Assembly: GCA_002633005.1 (NCBI GenBank)
Contig: NMRA01000292.1
Location: 209,328-273,327, forward strand
Direction: 5' to 3'
Length of the DNA stretch: 64,000 nucleotides
From: Phoronis australis
Lineage: Eukaryota > Phoronida > Phoronidae
Part shown: piece by piece, positions 48,161-60,938 of the stretch
Numbering within the stretch: the stretch's first letter is position 1
How the letters are laid out: each line of letters starts with the position of its first letter
Notes under the pieces: generated by a model
Seen by the model: the letters and a program-made list of their open reading frames with translations, nothing else
The model's database searches: none
What the model was told of the DNA's origin: nothing
Translations under genes and position numbers: made by a program

Positions 48161-48682
48161 CCAGGTATACTCAGGTGTGTTGTGTGAATGCTCTGCTGAC
48201 TGGATACAGGCTGGGACAAGTTATCCTATGCTTAACTCATAAAGTAGAAATGACTTATGCAACATCGTATCACTCACAACTGACCATCACAATTAAACAA
48301 GGTAATTGCAAAAGGCAACTGATTAGATATGAAATTTGTCTCAACTGGTACATTAAAATCATACCAATTTCGGACAAAATCATTGTCAAAATTACCTTGT
48401 TGTCATTTTTCAAGGTCTTCTTGCATTACTTTCAGCTAAGGAATCTGTCTTTGAAACATTACAGTTTTGGCGGTTATTATTTTGAAAATCAGTAAGAATC
48501 ATCATAGTCTAACTCAAAAGTGAGTCATTTCAAAAAGGATGTTATGAAATTGTGCTTCTAAAACAATGTCCTTCTTCTCTTATCTTTTTAGAAGTGAAAG
48601 TATTGATAATAAACAGCCTGACATACAGATGTAAATCTCCAAGTGAGTATCCCATCTGACAGACATGCTGCTTTCCAAACAC

Positions 48683-48770
48683 AGAGAGAGAGAGGGATAG
48701 AGAGAGAGAGAGAGAGAGAGGGGGGGGTGGGGGGAGGGGGAGGGAGAGGGAGAAGGAGAGGCATTTTACG
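48683..48770. repeat. purine-rich GA / GGGGA low-complexity tract
   Basis: ACAGAGAGAGAGAGGGATAGAGAGAG... passing into GGGGGGGTGGGGGGAGGGGG. The Ser/Leu- and Pro-rich minus-strand frames across it are artefacts of the repeat. Confidence 0.9.
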
Positions 48771-49749
48771 CAGTAAGTCGTCACAGTCATAAGCTGGTAT
48801 CAATATTCTTGGAATCAAAAACCGCCAAAGGGATTGGGGATTGAGGCTACACTGGTAATTAAATAAAATAAAATCAGGATATAAGTACAACATTACCAAG
48901 GCCACACATACCATCCCCGGACATCAAAAGTAAATGTAAAAATGACAAATACTACATCAACAGGAAGATAATGGTAAACTACTTCAACTTTAAGACTAAA
49001 ATACTAAGACTAAAATATTACTTAAGTCAACATTCTCCTATTAATCAAAAGCTTATTACAATAATGCAACTGATAAAAACATTCTTCAATGAAAACTGTA
49101 CCATACACCACATCATGTTAACAACAAAAAAATTTCTAACAGTTAATTTCAGACAAACTTGTCATATGGTTTCCTATACATAATTTTTGCCTTAAGCAAA
49201 AATTCACTAGATTATCTAAACTATCTTGCACTAGACTGACACTTGTGTAATAACCAGCCTTCCCATCACCACCCCTCATTAACCTTAATTTAAACCAATA
49301 CACAGGTAACTAGCATTGAGTACAGTAACCTCCAGGCCAAGTCAAAATACACACAGACTGTTGTCATATGCAGGAGGTGGGTAACTGGAGGACCATAGGA
49401 AAACAACATAGCCTTCTACACTTGTCACAAAACCACAAACACTACTGCCAAACCACAAGGCCTTATCCAGCCCACAATGCTACTAGTAAACTATATCACA
49501 AAGCAGGGGCAATTGGTTATGCTGGTCAATATACCAGTGCAATGCCTCATCAGGTTCAGGCAACGACAATTAAAAAAAAATACCTTTTTCATTTCTCAAA
49601 CGCTTCCATCATGGTTGTGAATGCCCACAATTTCTCAAGACATTGTCTGATGGTGGTTGTGAGAATTGACAAAATTATAATGTATTCATTCGTGGCACTT
49701 AGCTTTTATGAAAAAAAACAATATTTCTCACGGGTAATGAATGGTGTGG

Positions 49750-49832
49750 TATAACGTGCCCGAATTTTGAGAACCAGTATTCCCCACTAAATAACGGCAT
49801 CAAACTGGTTGTCAAAATGCGGGCACGTTATA
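49750..49832. mobile_element. palindromic MITE, GAACCAGTTT family (copy 4, variant ends)
   Basis: Ends TATAACGTGCCC and GGGCACGTTATA, arms through TTTTGAGAACCAGT and AACTGGTTGTCAAAA, loop about 24 bases. The core is that of the other copies, but the outer ends differ (CGTGCCC instead of AGGGGACC). Confidence 0.75.
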
Positions 49833-50311
49833 TCAGACTATTGCCTTTCTCATGCCTGTCATATTGTGTCCTAAATTGGTGAGACTTTACTGTACCGAAG
49901 ACTCTGTAGAACTTACAATGCCACTCCACCAAGGCCAGACTGTAATGGAATCAGACATAAGCTTTAATCTTTCCTACTCCAAGGACAATTGTCAGTGGAA
50001 TTCAAATCTTACACGGGTTCATGTACCCGGCTATTTTTGTCTTGATCCTGGAGGGAGGGAGGGGATGAGGGGTTGGTAGGGCTGTAACTTAGGTGTGGAT
50101 AATTCTATTTCAGGTATCCACAAAACTACTGCCAGTTTCAGCACAACATAGTCCCTTTGCCTACCCTTCCTAGAAAGGCTCTTAATCTAAGATTACATCC
50201 AAGTGTAAACCACCAGATGGGCCCAGACAGGCGACATATAGGATATGGAGTTTCCTGAAATTAAAGTGGCAACAAACCCGCCTGATCTCTTTTTGATTTA
50301 GATCACTTACT

Positions 50312-50410
50312 GCTGTTAAGTTGATCTTAACTCTTTCCTTACACAGATGAGAAGTGATTTCTTGGTGTTGCAAAAATTGCAATTTGTTATTGCTCAGAGA
50401 CCATGCTGGG
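50312..50410. repeat. dispersed repeat, empty-site counterpart of 8680-8905
   Basis: GTTGATCTTAACTCTTTCCT, CAGATGAGAAGTGATTTCTT and GAGACCATGCTGGG align with the two flanks of the GGCGGC insertion at 8733-8873, without that insertion. Confidence 0.6.
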
Positions 50411-51506
50411 AAAATGAAATGACACACCTTAACAAGTCAATTTTAAGAGCTAGGTGTTAGCAGAATAACAGAATTTTAGTTCTTTTCCAAACCCAGAAAT
50501 AACGCTTGTTTTAACGAGTGGACAATTTGAAGCCAGCATCACACAGATAAGTGGTCTAAATGATTTTTTTATGGGGTAAGACAGGTTTATCGCCCCTTTA
50601 AGGCATAACAATTCAAAAACTGAGCTTGCACATTAGGAGCACAGGATTATGCCATTAGATGTACAACTGTCTCAACCAACAATGACAAGTTTTGTAGGAA
50701 AGGGTCACACGGTGCAATGGAACAAGATGATGTAGAATACCTAAGTCAGGATTTAATAATGACACTTATATTCAGAGTTCTACATCATAGAAAATTGAAT
50801 CTCAACGGAAATAACAAATCTTATGAAAATATTCGAAAGTCTGTGTCTATACTTTAGGGAGTTTATCTATGCTACGCCTTAGAACACATACCATTGAACT
50901 GGTCCCAAAAGTCTAAAATGTCTTAACGCTAATTCGGTTTAGAAAAAAATCTTCCAAAAGTTCAAACACGTTTCATAGACTTCCCAACTGAACTTAAGTA
51001 AGCCAAACTTGTCAAGGTGGAATTCAAACTGGTTGCTGCCAGCAGTCAAAACAGGTTGTGGGTAATATTGATATTTCCTGGTATGGGTTGGCCTTTTTTA
51101 ATTGAGTGTCAGACATGTCGGGCGGTTTTCAGAATTGATAAAATATAGAGGACAATTACCAGTAGGCCAAAACAAGACATTGTATAGCACATGTGAATTA
51201 TCAAACAACAAGGGAATAACGGAGCATTATTAACAAACGGGTGACAGCCTATTTTCAATACACTTATGCAACTTTTTTAAAAAATAAGAAAAGTGAAGTG
51301 TTCTTACTCAGACTTTTTCTTCACTATCGTCATAGTTTCGTAAAGTTTCTTAGTGTTGACACAAAATTGATATAGTTGTCATTTTCAATTTTAACTACAA
51401 CTGCCAAAATGCTTTGAATTTCACTAATAGTTATCATCACTGCTATTAACTGAGGATAATTAAGTCAAAAGAAGTGAAAACCTGGTTCTAATACTCATTC
51501 AAGAAT

Positions 51507-51652
51507 AGGTGGCGCAGCACTGGAATAATTGGGTGGCTATAGCCCCTCAGACCCCTATCGGGTGCCTTTCCCATGTCCATGGGCGGCGCAGCACTGAAAT
51601 AAGTGGGGGATTATAGTCCCCTCAGACCCCCCTATCAGGTGTGCCGCCCATG
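51507..51652. mobile_element. GGCGGC-ended MITE, head-to-tail dimer
   Basis: Two ~72-bp copies abut: 51507-51576 (AGGTGGCGCAGCACTGGAAT...GGGTGCC) and 51577-51652 (CATGGGCGGCGCAGCACTGA...GTGTGCCGCCCATG). Both share GGCTATAGCCCCTCAGACCC or a variant. The second has full inverted ends, ATGGGCGGC and GCCGCCCAT. Confidence 0.7.
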
Positions 51653-53769
51653 TCAAGGGACAGTACAACAAAACAAAAGTTCTAATTTTTGAAAATTTGT
51701 GTTCTAAATAGAAAAAGCTTTAGAATGAATAAAAAAAGGCCAGGATGTACAGCACAAAGTCTCCGCTAAATTTCACACATTTTGGACAAAACAATTGCCA
51801 ATATGGCCATTTATCAGTTTTGAAGGAAGTCTAACGTAGTTATGAATGTCTACAATTTCTCATAACGATGTGCGATGGTATATGTCACTATACTATGATA
51901 CAGAAATTGAACATAGAACCCATTAATTTAGTCCTATACAACTTTCCTGTAAATGAGAAAATAAAACTCCACTGGTCTACAAGTTCAAACTTCACAACTA
52001 AAAAATACCAAATCAACTAACTAAGGAGAAAAGCTATCAAAACCAGTGCAAATTTCCAGCCAAGTCATTTCTGACAATGGAAGTTTTCACAGAAAGCTTC
52101 TGTACGTCAACTATTCTTAAGAGTCCTGTCACTAGTAGCAGGAAAACTTAACTAAGAGCTCTGATTATAATGAATTATCTTGTGCTGATCTCAAATCTGA
52201 CATGTTCAAGTGTGTTTGCCTTGCTCCATGAAAATGTGGCAGATATAGCAGATATGTTTACACACACTACAAAGTCTAGCATATTGAGGGTAAATCCAAA
52301 GTCAGTAGTTCTGTGTGCAAATAAGCCCAGAGATACTGGAGAGTTGTTTTAACTTGTTGTGAAGTCCTAGAGAATCTAGTAGAATATGACTTTGACATGT
52401 GTCAATGTCAAAAGTGTTATAGGATGAAATCCAGGTTAAGAGCATTTCACCCTGGAAAGAAAGACGTAAAACAGAGCAGATGGCCTTTTGCCATAACATT
52501 GATTTTCTTCACCGAATATTTGACATTCTGGATTTCTCTACACATAACATCTCAACTGTTAAATTGAAAAAGGCTCACCACAGAGACACAACTTTTAATG
52601 CCATTCATGCTAAGCCCCATAAATCAAAAAACCTGGCATGATGTCAAAAACTAATGGTATCTGTTCAAAACTTACACACATCACTCAATAAAATCATATT
52701 ATTAAGCTACGTTATTGACAAAAAAGTAATTGCTTTTAAAAAGCTTTAAAATCAAATGTATTGCATATCGTAACATCATCTTTCCAGTGACAAATTCGTG
52801 AAAATAATGAAATTTATTATGCAAAGGCACATCTTGAGACGGGGTGCTTGAGGAACCTACAAAGAAAAGGTATATGGGACACTCAGAAGTGATACTTTTT
52901 CATTACCATTTTCACTGCACAAGGTGACCTTTTCTGACAAAATCCTCTTAAAAAGGTACCTTTTAGACACTAAAAGGGTTCAGTTTAGTAGTTGAAAACT
53001 ACAAGTAGTTCCCTTTTCCAACTACACATATCTACAGATGATTTTGTAATACAGTTTTGTAAAAATTGGGCTGCAAAATATGCACTCATTTTTGATAATA
53101 TGACAAATGTAGAGGGGTCAAACATTCAGCAGTCCAAGAATCCCAACCAAAACGTTTGTTCTATGGCACAACACGATGGCGTTTCTATCACAAACCCCAT
53201 GAAAGTGTAACTTTTATATGGGAGCTCCTAAACATGGGTCACTCTCTAGGTGGGTATCCTAGTTGATTTAGCAGGTGTAACCCCATCAAAATATAGCCAA
53301 GTCCCCCCCTCCCACTATAATGAAAAGCTACCCATAAATTCAGCCCATTCCACCACAAGCTCACCACCAAAATCCTGTATTCTCCCAAGTGACATTTTCA
53401 ATGTCCATTTGAAAGTACAGCAATTTAATCTAGTACTGTTGCTTATTCATTACATGGTATAACATTGACTGATAACTCACAATGGCATGCATAATAGCCA
53501 TCAGAGGTGCTCCAAGCTCTCACCTTGGCCAAATAATCAATACTAGCTTTGAGACATTGATACTCCATGATTTTGTCAGCAGGACTTCGCCAGAGTATGA
53601 ATATATATATTTAGACTCTTGAAGTCTGTGTTGGATCAATACTGCCAATCATATGAGATGGCTAATGAAAAGTAATGATAATTTCAAAGGAAACTTCGTG
53701 ATGGCCACACTCGGATTTTCTTTATTAAAAATTCATTTACTTCAGACAGCGATTTAAAGAGATGTAATA

Positions 53770-54270
53770 ATAGAACAATTACTGTTCAACGACGACGTTT
53801 ATAATTATCAAAGTTGCTATAAACCCTTGTACTACTACAAAATTTTCCTTCATGCCTCGCAAATCTTGTGACAAATCTCCCGCTTTTCGACAGACAATAT
53901 CATTGTCCTGGCTACAAACCTGGTGAACAGAACTCCGCACTCGCGTGAAGTGGGAAGATAAGTTAGGACAGTCGAGCAAAATCGTCTGGACCACACCTTT
54001 CGTATTACACATAGGTAATTGGACCAATTTTGATATGCTCTCTAGGCCAGTCTTTTCGAGTGTACTAACTGTAGTGCTATACCAAATTTAGACCTGTCTA
54101 AATCAACTTCCGCATTGGGTCTAAAATGCTTGTGGTCGAGAAAGAATGTTAGTCCACCATATAAAATCCGTAATGTGAAAGGACCCTCTTCCATCGTCAC
54201 CGGTTTATGTTTTGACTTCTGAAAATGAGAAGATAGGGTGCAATTTATCTCACAAACGGGTGACAAATGT
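53770..54270 (-). other. two adjoining unrecognised open frames
   Basis: Minus-strand frames 54266-54042 (including FTLRILYGGLTFFLDHKHFR) and 54027-53779 (ending FIATLIIINVVVEQ) are separated only by a stop and a frame change. Read together they have a more protein-like composition than the surroundings, so they could be one decayed coding segment, such as a TE or processed copy. No family recognised. Confidence 0.2.
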
Positions 54271-54674
54271 TGTCACCATGATATCAATTTGTTCCATGTC
54301 ATTTCTCTTTACACAGGTTTTCGGTGTTAACTAGTGTCATGATATGATAACAGATTGATCAATATTGACAAAAACATAGTGGGGTCTAAGTGGAAAAAAA
54401 GATGCCAGTGACAAGAACAAGTCACTGACATCTTTCAATTTACATTGGGCATTTTTTGCACATTCTGGAAAGTTTAACAAACTAAACAAAATGAGAAAAC
54501 ACATAGTTGTGTTACTTTGCACACTTACTATGACTACACTGCAATTTATATTTGGTGCAAATCATGACAATGTGGCTAAGTGGTCAACAAATTCTTTGGA
54601 TCCTTCACTGAGTCTCCATAAGCTTTATGTATTTTTAAACAGCATTTGATAATGTGTAATCACGTTTGTAAATA

Positions 54675-54801
54675 GAATATAAATCGGTAAATAAAACAAC
54701 AAGAATGGATCAACTGAAATTTGACATTTTCGGATGTAACAACCGAAAATTTCAAATTTCAGTTGATCCATTCTTGTTGTTTTATTTACCGATTTATATT
54801 C
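54675..54801. repeat. 127-bp near-perfect hairpin
   Basis: 54675-54724 and 54752-54801 are exact reverse complements over 50 bases as read by eye. The 27-base centre is itself partly palindromic (ATTTTCGG...CCGAAAAT). Non-coding; no clear target-site duplication. Confidence 0.9.
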
Positions 54802-55959
54802 TTCATTTCATGAAACAATAGTATCCTTGGGAGGATCTGGATCGCCTTATTTAGTTTCAGATATATTTTCTACGTTGTAAATAGAAGGAATCACTACTAC
54901 ATAAAAAACAGCACAAAATAAGCTATAGCCTCATTAACCTCTAGATCCCCACTTAAGTTGTGACAAAATAATTAGACCGCTTAACGAGATCATGCCTGGA
55001 AAACGAATCCTGCCACATAAAAACATGGTCACAACTTCCTTCTCTGCTTAGTGTTAGTAACAAAACCACAGAAACAAAATAAACTCAACACCTTGTCAGA
55101 GTTGTTAATGAGAAAAACAGTGTAAGATTTTACCACATGGGTAAAATGTAAAGGCACATTACTGGCACAGACCTACAGGGTATACAAAAATCTTGTACAA
55201 TCGGTGAGAAATGTACCCATGCAGGTATAAAGCCACAAGCAAAATATACTAGGGTAACTTTATGGTGACCAATGTCCCCATGAAGGGGTGCCATTTTGTG
55301 ATGAAATACCCTATGAAAGGATGCCTTTTCCGAATTACCAGTTATGAACCAGTTAACCATATCATACCATTCCATCTTCCGCTAAATTTTGGATCCATAC
55401 CTGCCAATTTCAATTTGAGTGGTAACTGAGGACGCAACTGAAGCAACTCAACAGTGATAAAATGGCGGCAACAGGCAAGCGGACTACAGACTCTTAAAAA
55501 AGTTGCCATCAAAATACAATTTGTTAAGTTTCTCTTGCGTAAATACGGTATACAAGAATCAACATTTTAAAATATCTAACATAAGATGCATTATTACCTA
55601 TATAACTGTACCTCTCAAATATAACACAGCTTTTGAAAGTGTCCAGTCAAGTGACTTGTAACTCTGGTAATCCCTGTTATGATGCATGTAACACAACAAA
55701 CTTGCTTGAGTTTTCTTTAGAAAAAATGATAAAGTATATAATATTTGAGCATGTAAATACAAAAAACAAATTACTTCCCATACAAATTCAATAACCTCAG
55801 GATCCTCGACACCTCACTTTTGAGGATGAATATTGGCCCCATTCCCCAATAAAAATAATGATAAAAATATGAAATTTACCTCAGACCCCAAAATTCCCCT
55901 CCAAGGATTAAACTATTTTCTCTCTAGGTAAGAACCCAGATATACAAAATGTTAGTTTT

Positions 55960-56060
55960 GACTACTTGAGGCATTGCCGATGAGGGGNNNNNNGGGGGGT
56001 GACTGGGGGTGTAGAAAATTCTCCTCAACCAAACTATTCTCCTCTCAGAAGCTACAGGCA
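55960..56060. repeat. repeat with N gap, inverted copy at 58280-58362
   Basis: GACTACTTGAGGCATTGCCG at 55960 recurs as its reverse complement at about 58342-58362. Six N (55988-55993) lie within a G-rich stretch here. The sequences after it (GGTGACTGGGGGTGTAGAAA against a G-rich reverse-complement stretch ending in TTCTCTCCTC) are also related. Confidence 0.6.
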
Positions 56061-56176
56061 CATTTCCCCTCGGGTGAATGAGGGTCCTGAACCTCCATGT
56101 GCGGATCATGTTACTGGTTTCACGGTCATGCAATATGAAACAAAAAAAGAAACGGGTCACTGTCATCAAAGTAAAT

Positions 56177-56288
56177 TCCTCATGTCAAATGACATTGTAT
56201 GGAGGTCGCAAAGCCATTGTTTAACTTCCCAGATCCATGGGTGTTGCCTCCTGTGTTGTTTTCATCACTTTTTATTGTTTCAGGTATC
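56177..56288. repeat. dispersed repeat, related copy at 59656-59800
   Basis: Shared landmarks in order: CATG(T/C)CAAATGA, TATGGAGGTC(G/A)CAA, (C/T)ATTGTTTAA, AGATCCATG and CAGGTATC. Both copies lie on the plus strand and are non-coding. Confidence 0.55.
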
Positions 56289-57246
56289 CACTATTAATGG
56301 GAAGTATGCTGTTGTATTGGTACCCACTGAATCTGCAGACCCTTGGTATTGTATTGGATTTGTAGTGATTAAATCTGCAGAACCCTGCTGGCTTTGTTTG
56401 CAGGCTGACCACCAAACCCAGCAGGTTGCATAGTATAACTCTCAATCATTCCTCTGACATCATCTCAAAATTCAGACAGACTTACAGTACAAGCCAAAAG
56501 TATGGAGACCCGAAATTGCACATCATGACAGCTGAGTAGAAGAGGAATTCATTGTTGGAGTAATCTTTCTTCATGGCAGAAAATGAAGAGGAGATAACGA
56601 TAAAGCTAGTAAGGTTAGTTGGCTAAACTATTGTGCAATTAGAATTTTGCCACCCTAGTAGTTATCATCAGTTATTTTCGCTCCAGACAGAATTAGCTGT
56701 CACGATGGGGTGACAGAATTTTGTCCGATTACTTGCGTCTTATACTGTATATAGAACAGACCTCCCTGAAGAAGTCTAATGGACTGGTGGTATATATGAA
56801 TATTTTGCTGTCATTCAAAACAAATCATTTGGAGTCCGAACATATTGCATGCACCTCTGTCAGGGGCTCCTCCATTGGAAGGGTTGATGGAACAATGTCT
56901 CTAACTTTTAGTTAAAGTCTAGTATATGTAATCTGACTTTTTGCTATTGCCACTAAGGCCTACCCAATAGTTGTCATTCACAAAGCACAAATATAGCAGA
57001 CTTTAAGAATGACAATACTTCAATGATTCAGTTATTATTCAATTATTCAGCAAAGTTTGCAGTCGACAAGAAAAATTTTAGTTCATCAAATTTCGCATTA
57101 AAAATAATTAGTAAGGAAATTATAGTACGGTACATTGTCATAAAACAACATTTCGTTAAGTTTTCATAATTCGTAAGCGAAGCAATCAGTCATTATCTGC
57201 AATTATTTTAGTGCAAAACAAATTAGTGAAGAATAACCACACTCAC

Positions 57247-57358
57247 CTTTTGGCAGACCCAGTAGCTTGAGTGGGCCAATGCCAATAACCTATCACACAC
57301 ATCTTCTGGCAGATCCAGTAGTCTGAGTCGGCCAGTGCCAATCACCCATCACCTTCCA
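57247..57358. repeat. 56-bp tandem duplication
   Basis: TGGCAGACCCAGTAGCTTGA at 57251 recurs as TGGCAGATCCAGTAGTCTGA at 57307. On the minus strand the first copy ends in AAAAG|GTGAGTG, a good donor-like string. The two copies are not in the same reading frame, so coding use is doubtful. Confidence 0.65.
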
Positions 57359-57500
57359 AGTTGTCTACAGATGGTTAGTGATTATGGTAGTACCTTGGGC
57401 TGGCTAGTGTCCAGCTTTCTTTCTAGCTACTAATTAGTTTGTTTAGAGCCGCACACATCGATAATTAATTGTAGGTCAAGCCATAACCATCAACCTCAAC

Positions 57501-57697
57501 TTAGAATTTAAATTTAGTTTGCGTCGGCAAGTCTAGCAGCGGATTCTCTTTGGCATCTGTAATCACGAATTTGTCATGATAAAAAACCTCTACAGGAAGA
57601 GTGGTTTTTAAAAATGACACTGCATGTGGCTTTGCAGTGATTTCTGAGTTAGGAAGGAAGTTCAGATGTATGCTGGTATATTTCAAGTACGTTCTGC
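57501..57697 (-). CDS. candidate terminal exon, unrecognised protein
   Basis: A TTCATTTAG acceptor precedes 57697. After two bases the frame reads RTYLKYTSIHLNFLPNSEIT, continues through FLKTTLPVEVFYHDKFVITD, and ends at TAA 57503-57501. Composition is protein-like (alternating hydrophobic, few rare residues) and no stop interrupts 64 codons. No domain recognised and no upstream exon found. It may belong to a minus-strand gene starting beyond the window, or be chance. Confidence 0.3.
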
Positions 57698-58054
57698 CTA
57701 AATGAACTCTGTCACACTTTTGCGTACATCAATTTAGTCCTCACCAGTTCCTTATAAAAATCAGGAGCCATAAACTAAAAATTTTTAGATTCGACTTACA
57801 CGCGATACACATTCACCGCACCAATTGCGTATGAGGTGAGCATGATTTGCGTGGCAAGTGCGTGGACTGTTTCTCACTGCGAACAGCTGCGTATGCGTAA
57901 GCAACCCGCATTGCTAACGCACCCAACTTATCCGGAGGACTGCATGGCTTATCCAATAAGTCTTGGCATTCACTACCAATTAGTTCAGCCTATTGCTGAA
58001 TCTACAAGATGCATACTTCCACTGTACACCTTATTCACGCAGTCATCACTTCAG

Positions 58055-58190
58055 TAGTGAACCTCTTTTTAGGTTTTAAAAACAATGGATTCTGTGCTTA
58101 ATCACAGCGCAAAGCTTGATTTTTTGGTCTGCCTCGTTATATTCATGTCCCAAATTCATTGTTTTTTTAAACCTAAAAAGAGACTCACTA
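58055..58190. mobile_element. mariner-like MITE with TA duplication
   Basis: TA at 58055-58056 and 58089-equivalent TA at 58189-58190 flank inverted ends GTGAACCTCTTTTTAGGTTT and AAACCTAAAAAGAGACTCAC. About 30-bp ends and 132 bp in total. TA target duplication and size fit a Tc1/mariner-derived MITE. Confidence 0.75.
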
Positions 58191-59190
58191 TTAAAATGGC
58201 AACTGTGTAAACAAGATGTATAGCTCCAGCTCAGGGAAATTAGTGAATGAAGCATTTAATTATCCTCCATTCATGAATCCTGAGGAGAGAATTCCTCCCA
58301 CCACCATCACCACTTACTCCACCCCTGGTTGTCACTCTTCATCGGCAATGCCTCAAGTAGTCATGCAGAAGCGATTCTAACCTGAAGGACAATTTTTCAA
58401 TTATCCGACGAGAATTTTTGGGCCTGACGAGGTGAATTTTGATTGATTTTTAAATACTTTTCATAGGGGAAAGGGGACAAATATCTGCCACAAAATCCAG
58501 GCATTGATGGCTCTGGCAATCTAACATTTTTCACTTGCCATGCATCGCAATTTCTCGCAAAGACTAACAACACGACACGTGATCTCACCAAAGAATGCAG
58601 TCCAGGTCACTATATGTTAAAGTTGATTACAAAGTCAGTAGCCACTCATTTTTTCCTTACTTTTCACCACACACATGCATACTTAGATAAGGTTGGTGTT
58701 AAAATAAGTTCAACTTTGTAGTAGCATCTCAAACTTGAAATAGTTTAACATGGATGTTATAACGCGATACCTCAAGTGTTTAAGTATATGACACTGGTCA
58801 AGAGTATTTTAAGAAGTGGGGAACCAATACCAAGTAATACAACCTGAAGTTTCCGGCAGTACAAGGGTGTCATTCAAAACGCCAACAGCAAAACGGTAAT
58901 CTACATGGAGACGAAATGCACTCAATGTACTCTTTGTTTAGTTATCACCAGTTTGAAGCATAGAATATTATAGGGTTGTTCAATTGAGTGACAGTAAGGG
59001 TTTGCAGATGACAGCACCAAGTATAAATTAATTTGCGTTTTCTAGTACATAACAGATTTTCTAACATTAGAAGAGTGATGTTTAGCACCATTCACTTCAG
59101 CAGACATTTTGGTGGCGCATCGTCAGAAATTTGAATAATTAATGTTCAGTACATAATTAACACGTAATTATGCATAGCTAGGCAACAGCT

Positions 59191-59272
59191 ACAGGAGACC
59201 TGCATTCTGAGAACCAGTTTGATGCTGTTCATTATTCAGAGGAGAAAACTGGTTCTCAAAATGGGTGATCCT
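59191..59272. mobile_element. palindromic MITE, GAACCAGTTT family (copy 5)
   Basis: TCTGAGAACCAGTTTGATGC (59206 on) and GAGAAAACTGGTTCTCAAAA (59241 on) form the arms. The outer ends AGGAGACC and GGTGATCCT are diverged. Confidence 0.7.
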
Positions 59273-59655
59273 ACCGGTACTACCCATCGCTAGGCAAATC
59301 GTGGCGTTTCAAACCTTGTTACCATAACCTAGCTTAAGTGAATCTGCCTTTTTCGAGCTTCCCAAAAATACACAAAACCTGGGTTGAAAATGAAACAGGC
59401 CAGCGGTCTTTTTTAGTCAGTTAGAGCAGGTTTCAAAATGCATCAGGGTAAAGACCAGAAGCAACTTTGCTGCTTTTACTGTAACATCCCTTTAATTACT
59501 GTTTATTTAGAAAAGTAATTGATGCCTTGCTGAAAGAAAATAAATTTGGGAATAATGCTAGACTAAATGTAAAGCTTTGTTTAATGAATTGGGAAGAGTT
59601 TTTTTGATACAAGTTTAGAGTCATCCTACTGCAGCTGAAAATCTGATGTTAGTTA

Positions 59656-59800
59656 CCCATGCCAAATGATGACTTATGGAGGTCACAAGGTATTGTTTAA
59701 TTTTCAAGATCCATGCAACAGGAGTATGCCCGTTGCATGGTTATTGCTTTCCATTGTTTTCCTTAGTTGTGAGTTTGTTGGACATAACAATACAGGTATC
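59656..59800. repeat. dispersed repeat, related copy at 56177-56288
   Basis: See 56177-56288. This copy carries an extra local inverted pair CCATGCAACAGG/CCCGTTGCATGG around 59712-59741. Confidence 0.55.
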
Positions 59801-60938
59801 GTACCTTGGGCGCACAGCAGCCCGTAACCCATAAATGCTTGCCGTCATCTTTATTTTAAGAAAAACAAAGTGAACAATGGATACGCCTATCATTCGATAT
59901 CTATGCGACGAGCTTGCGACCTAGTTCCCCGTGGGTAGTAAGAAAATGATCAGGTCAAGATCTCATTCGAAAACATATTGCTTCTTTGTCAATTACGTCA
60001 GCACTCAGCAGTCATGAGAGACATTTGAGTCCAGCTACAATCCTAGGTGAGTGGATGCCACATCATAAGGCCTGCTGTGAAGCATCAGGGTAAAATGCAA
60101 AGATTTTTAACCATAACAGTTTATTGACACTAATGTCATATGCAAATGAAGGAGGGTATGATTATTTGACATACCACACGCACGTACACACGCACACATC
60201 AACGCAACAGACACTAGCGCAAGCAAAACCACACATTAGCTAATCATCAGAGAACCAGGAGACACACAGGACCATCTTCCACTGAATTTTCGTATTCATG
60301 TTTCCGACATAAATTAAGCTGTGAAGTCAGTCGAACCTTTCAGACTGGTTTTGGGAGACAACGATGTGTCGGTCATCAAAGTTATTGCAAGATGGTGCTT
60401 CGAAAAAAGTTATGCAAGCGTAATTTTTTAAATTTTGAAGTACATATATGATTGGATAATACATAAATGAAATGACATGCTTACAATGGTGGAACGGATA
60501 ATATTTGGAAAAAATATCAAATTATATCACAACACGAGTGCCGTTATTGACAGCAACACCAGCTGAAAACTCAGATGACAACTTAACCATTTGTACCCAC
60601 CGAAGCTTCCGCAGTCAGCTGTTACATCCACCTGATTACTGCAAAGTTAATTTAGGTTGTTAACTTTGATCCAGGACTGAAGTAAACTGTTTGTACCAAT
60701 GTTTCACCTTCACTTATCTGCCACCAAAATGATTGCAACAGTTGGCGCTTGTCTGCCACATTGACTGCTTAATAGGAGAAGAATAAAGTACAAATATGTC
60801 ACTTAGGAACTAGCAATATAGTAGATCCCAGATGCCACCTTTGACCTACAATTCAGCAAAATTTCCAGGGTCTAATGAAAATAAGAGTAGTTTACTTTAA
60901 AAACAGGAAACAAATAGACTGACTGTACTCAAAAATAT

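Noticed and set aside
48542-48914. Minus-strand Pro/Leu/Ser-rich frames (82 and 108 codons)
   Set aside because: Artefacts of the purine-rich tract at 48683-48770.
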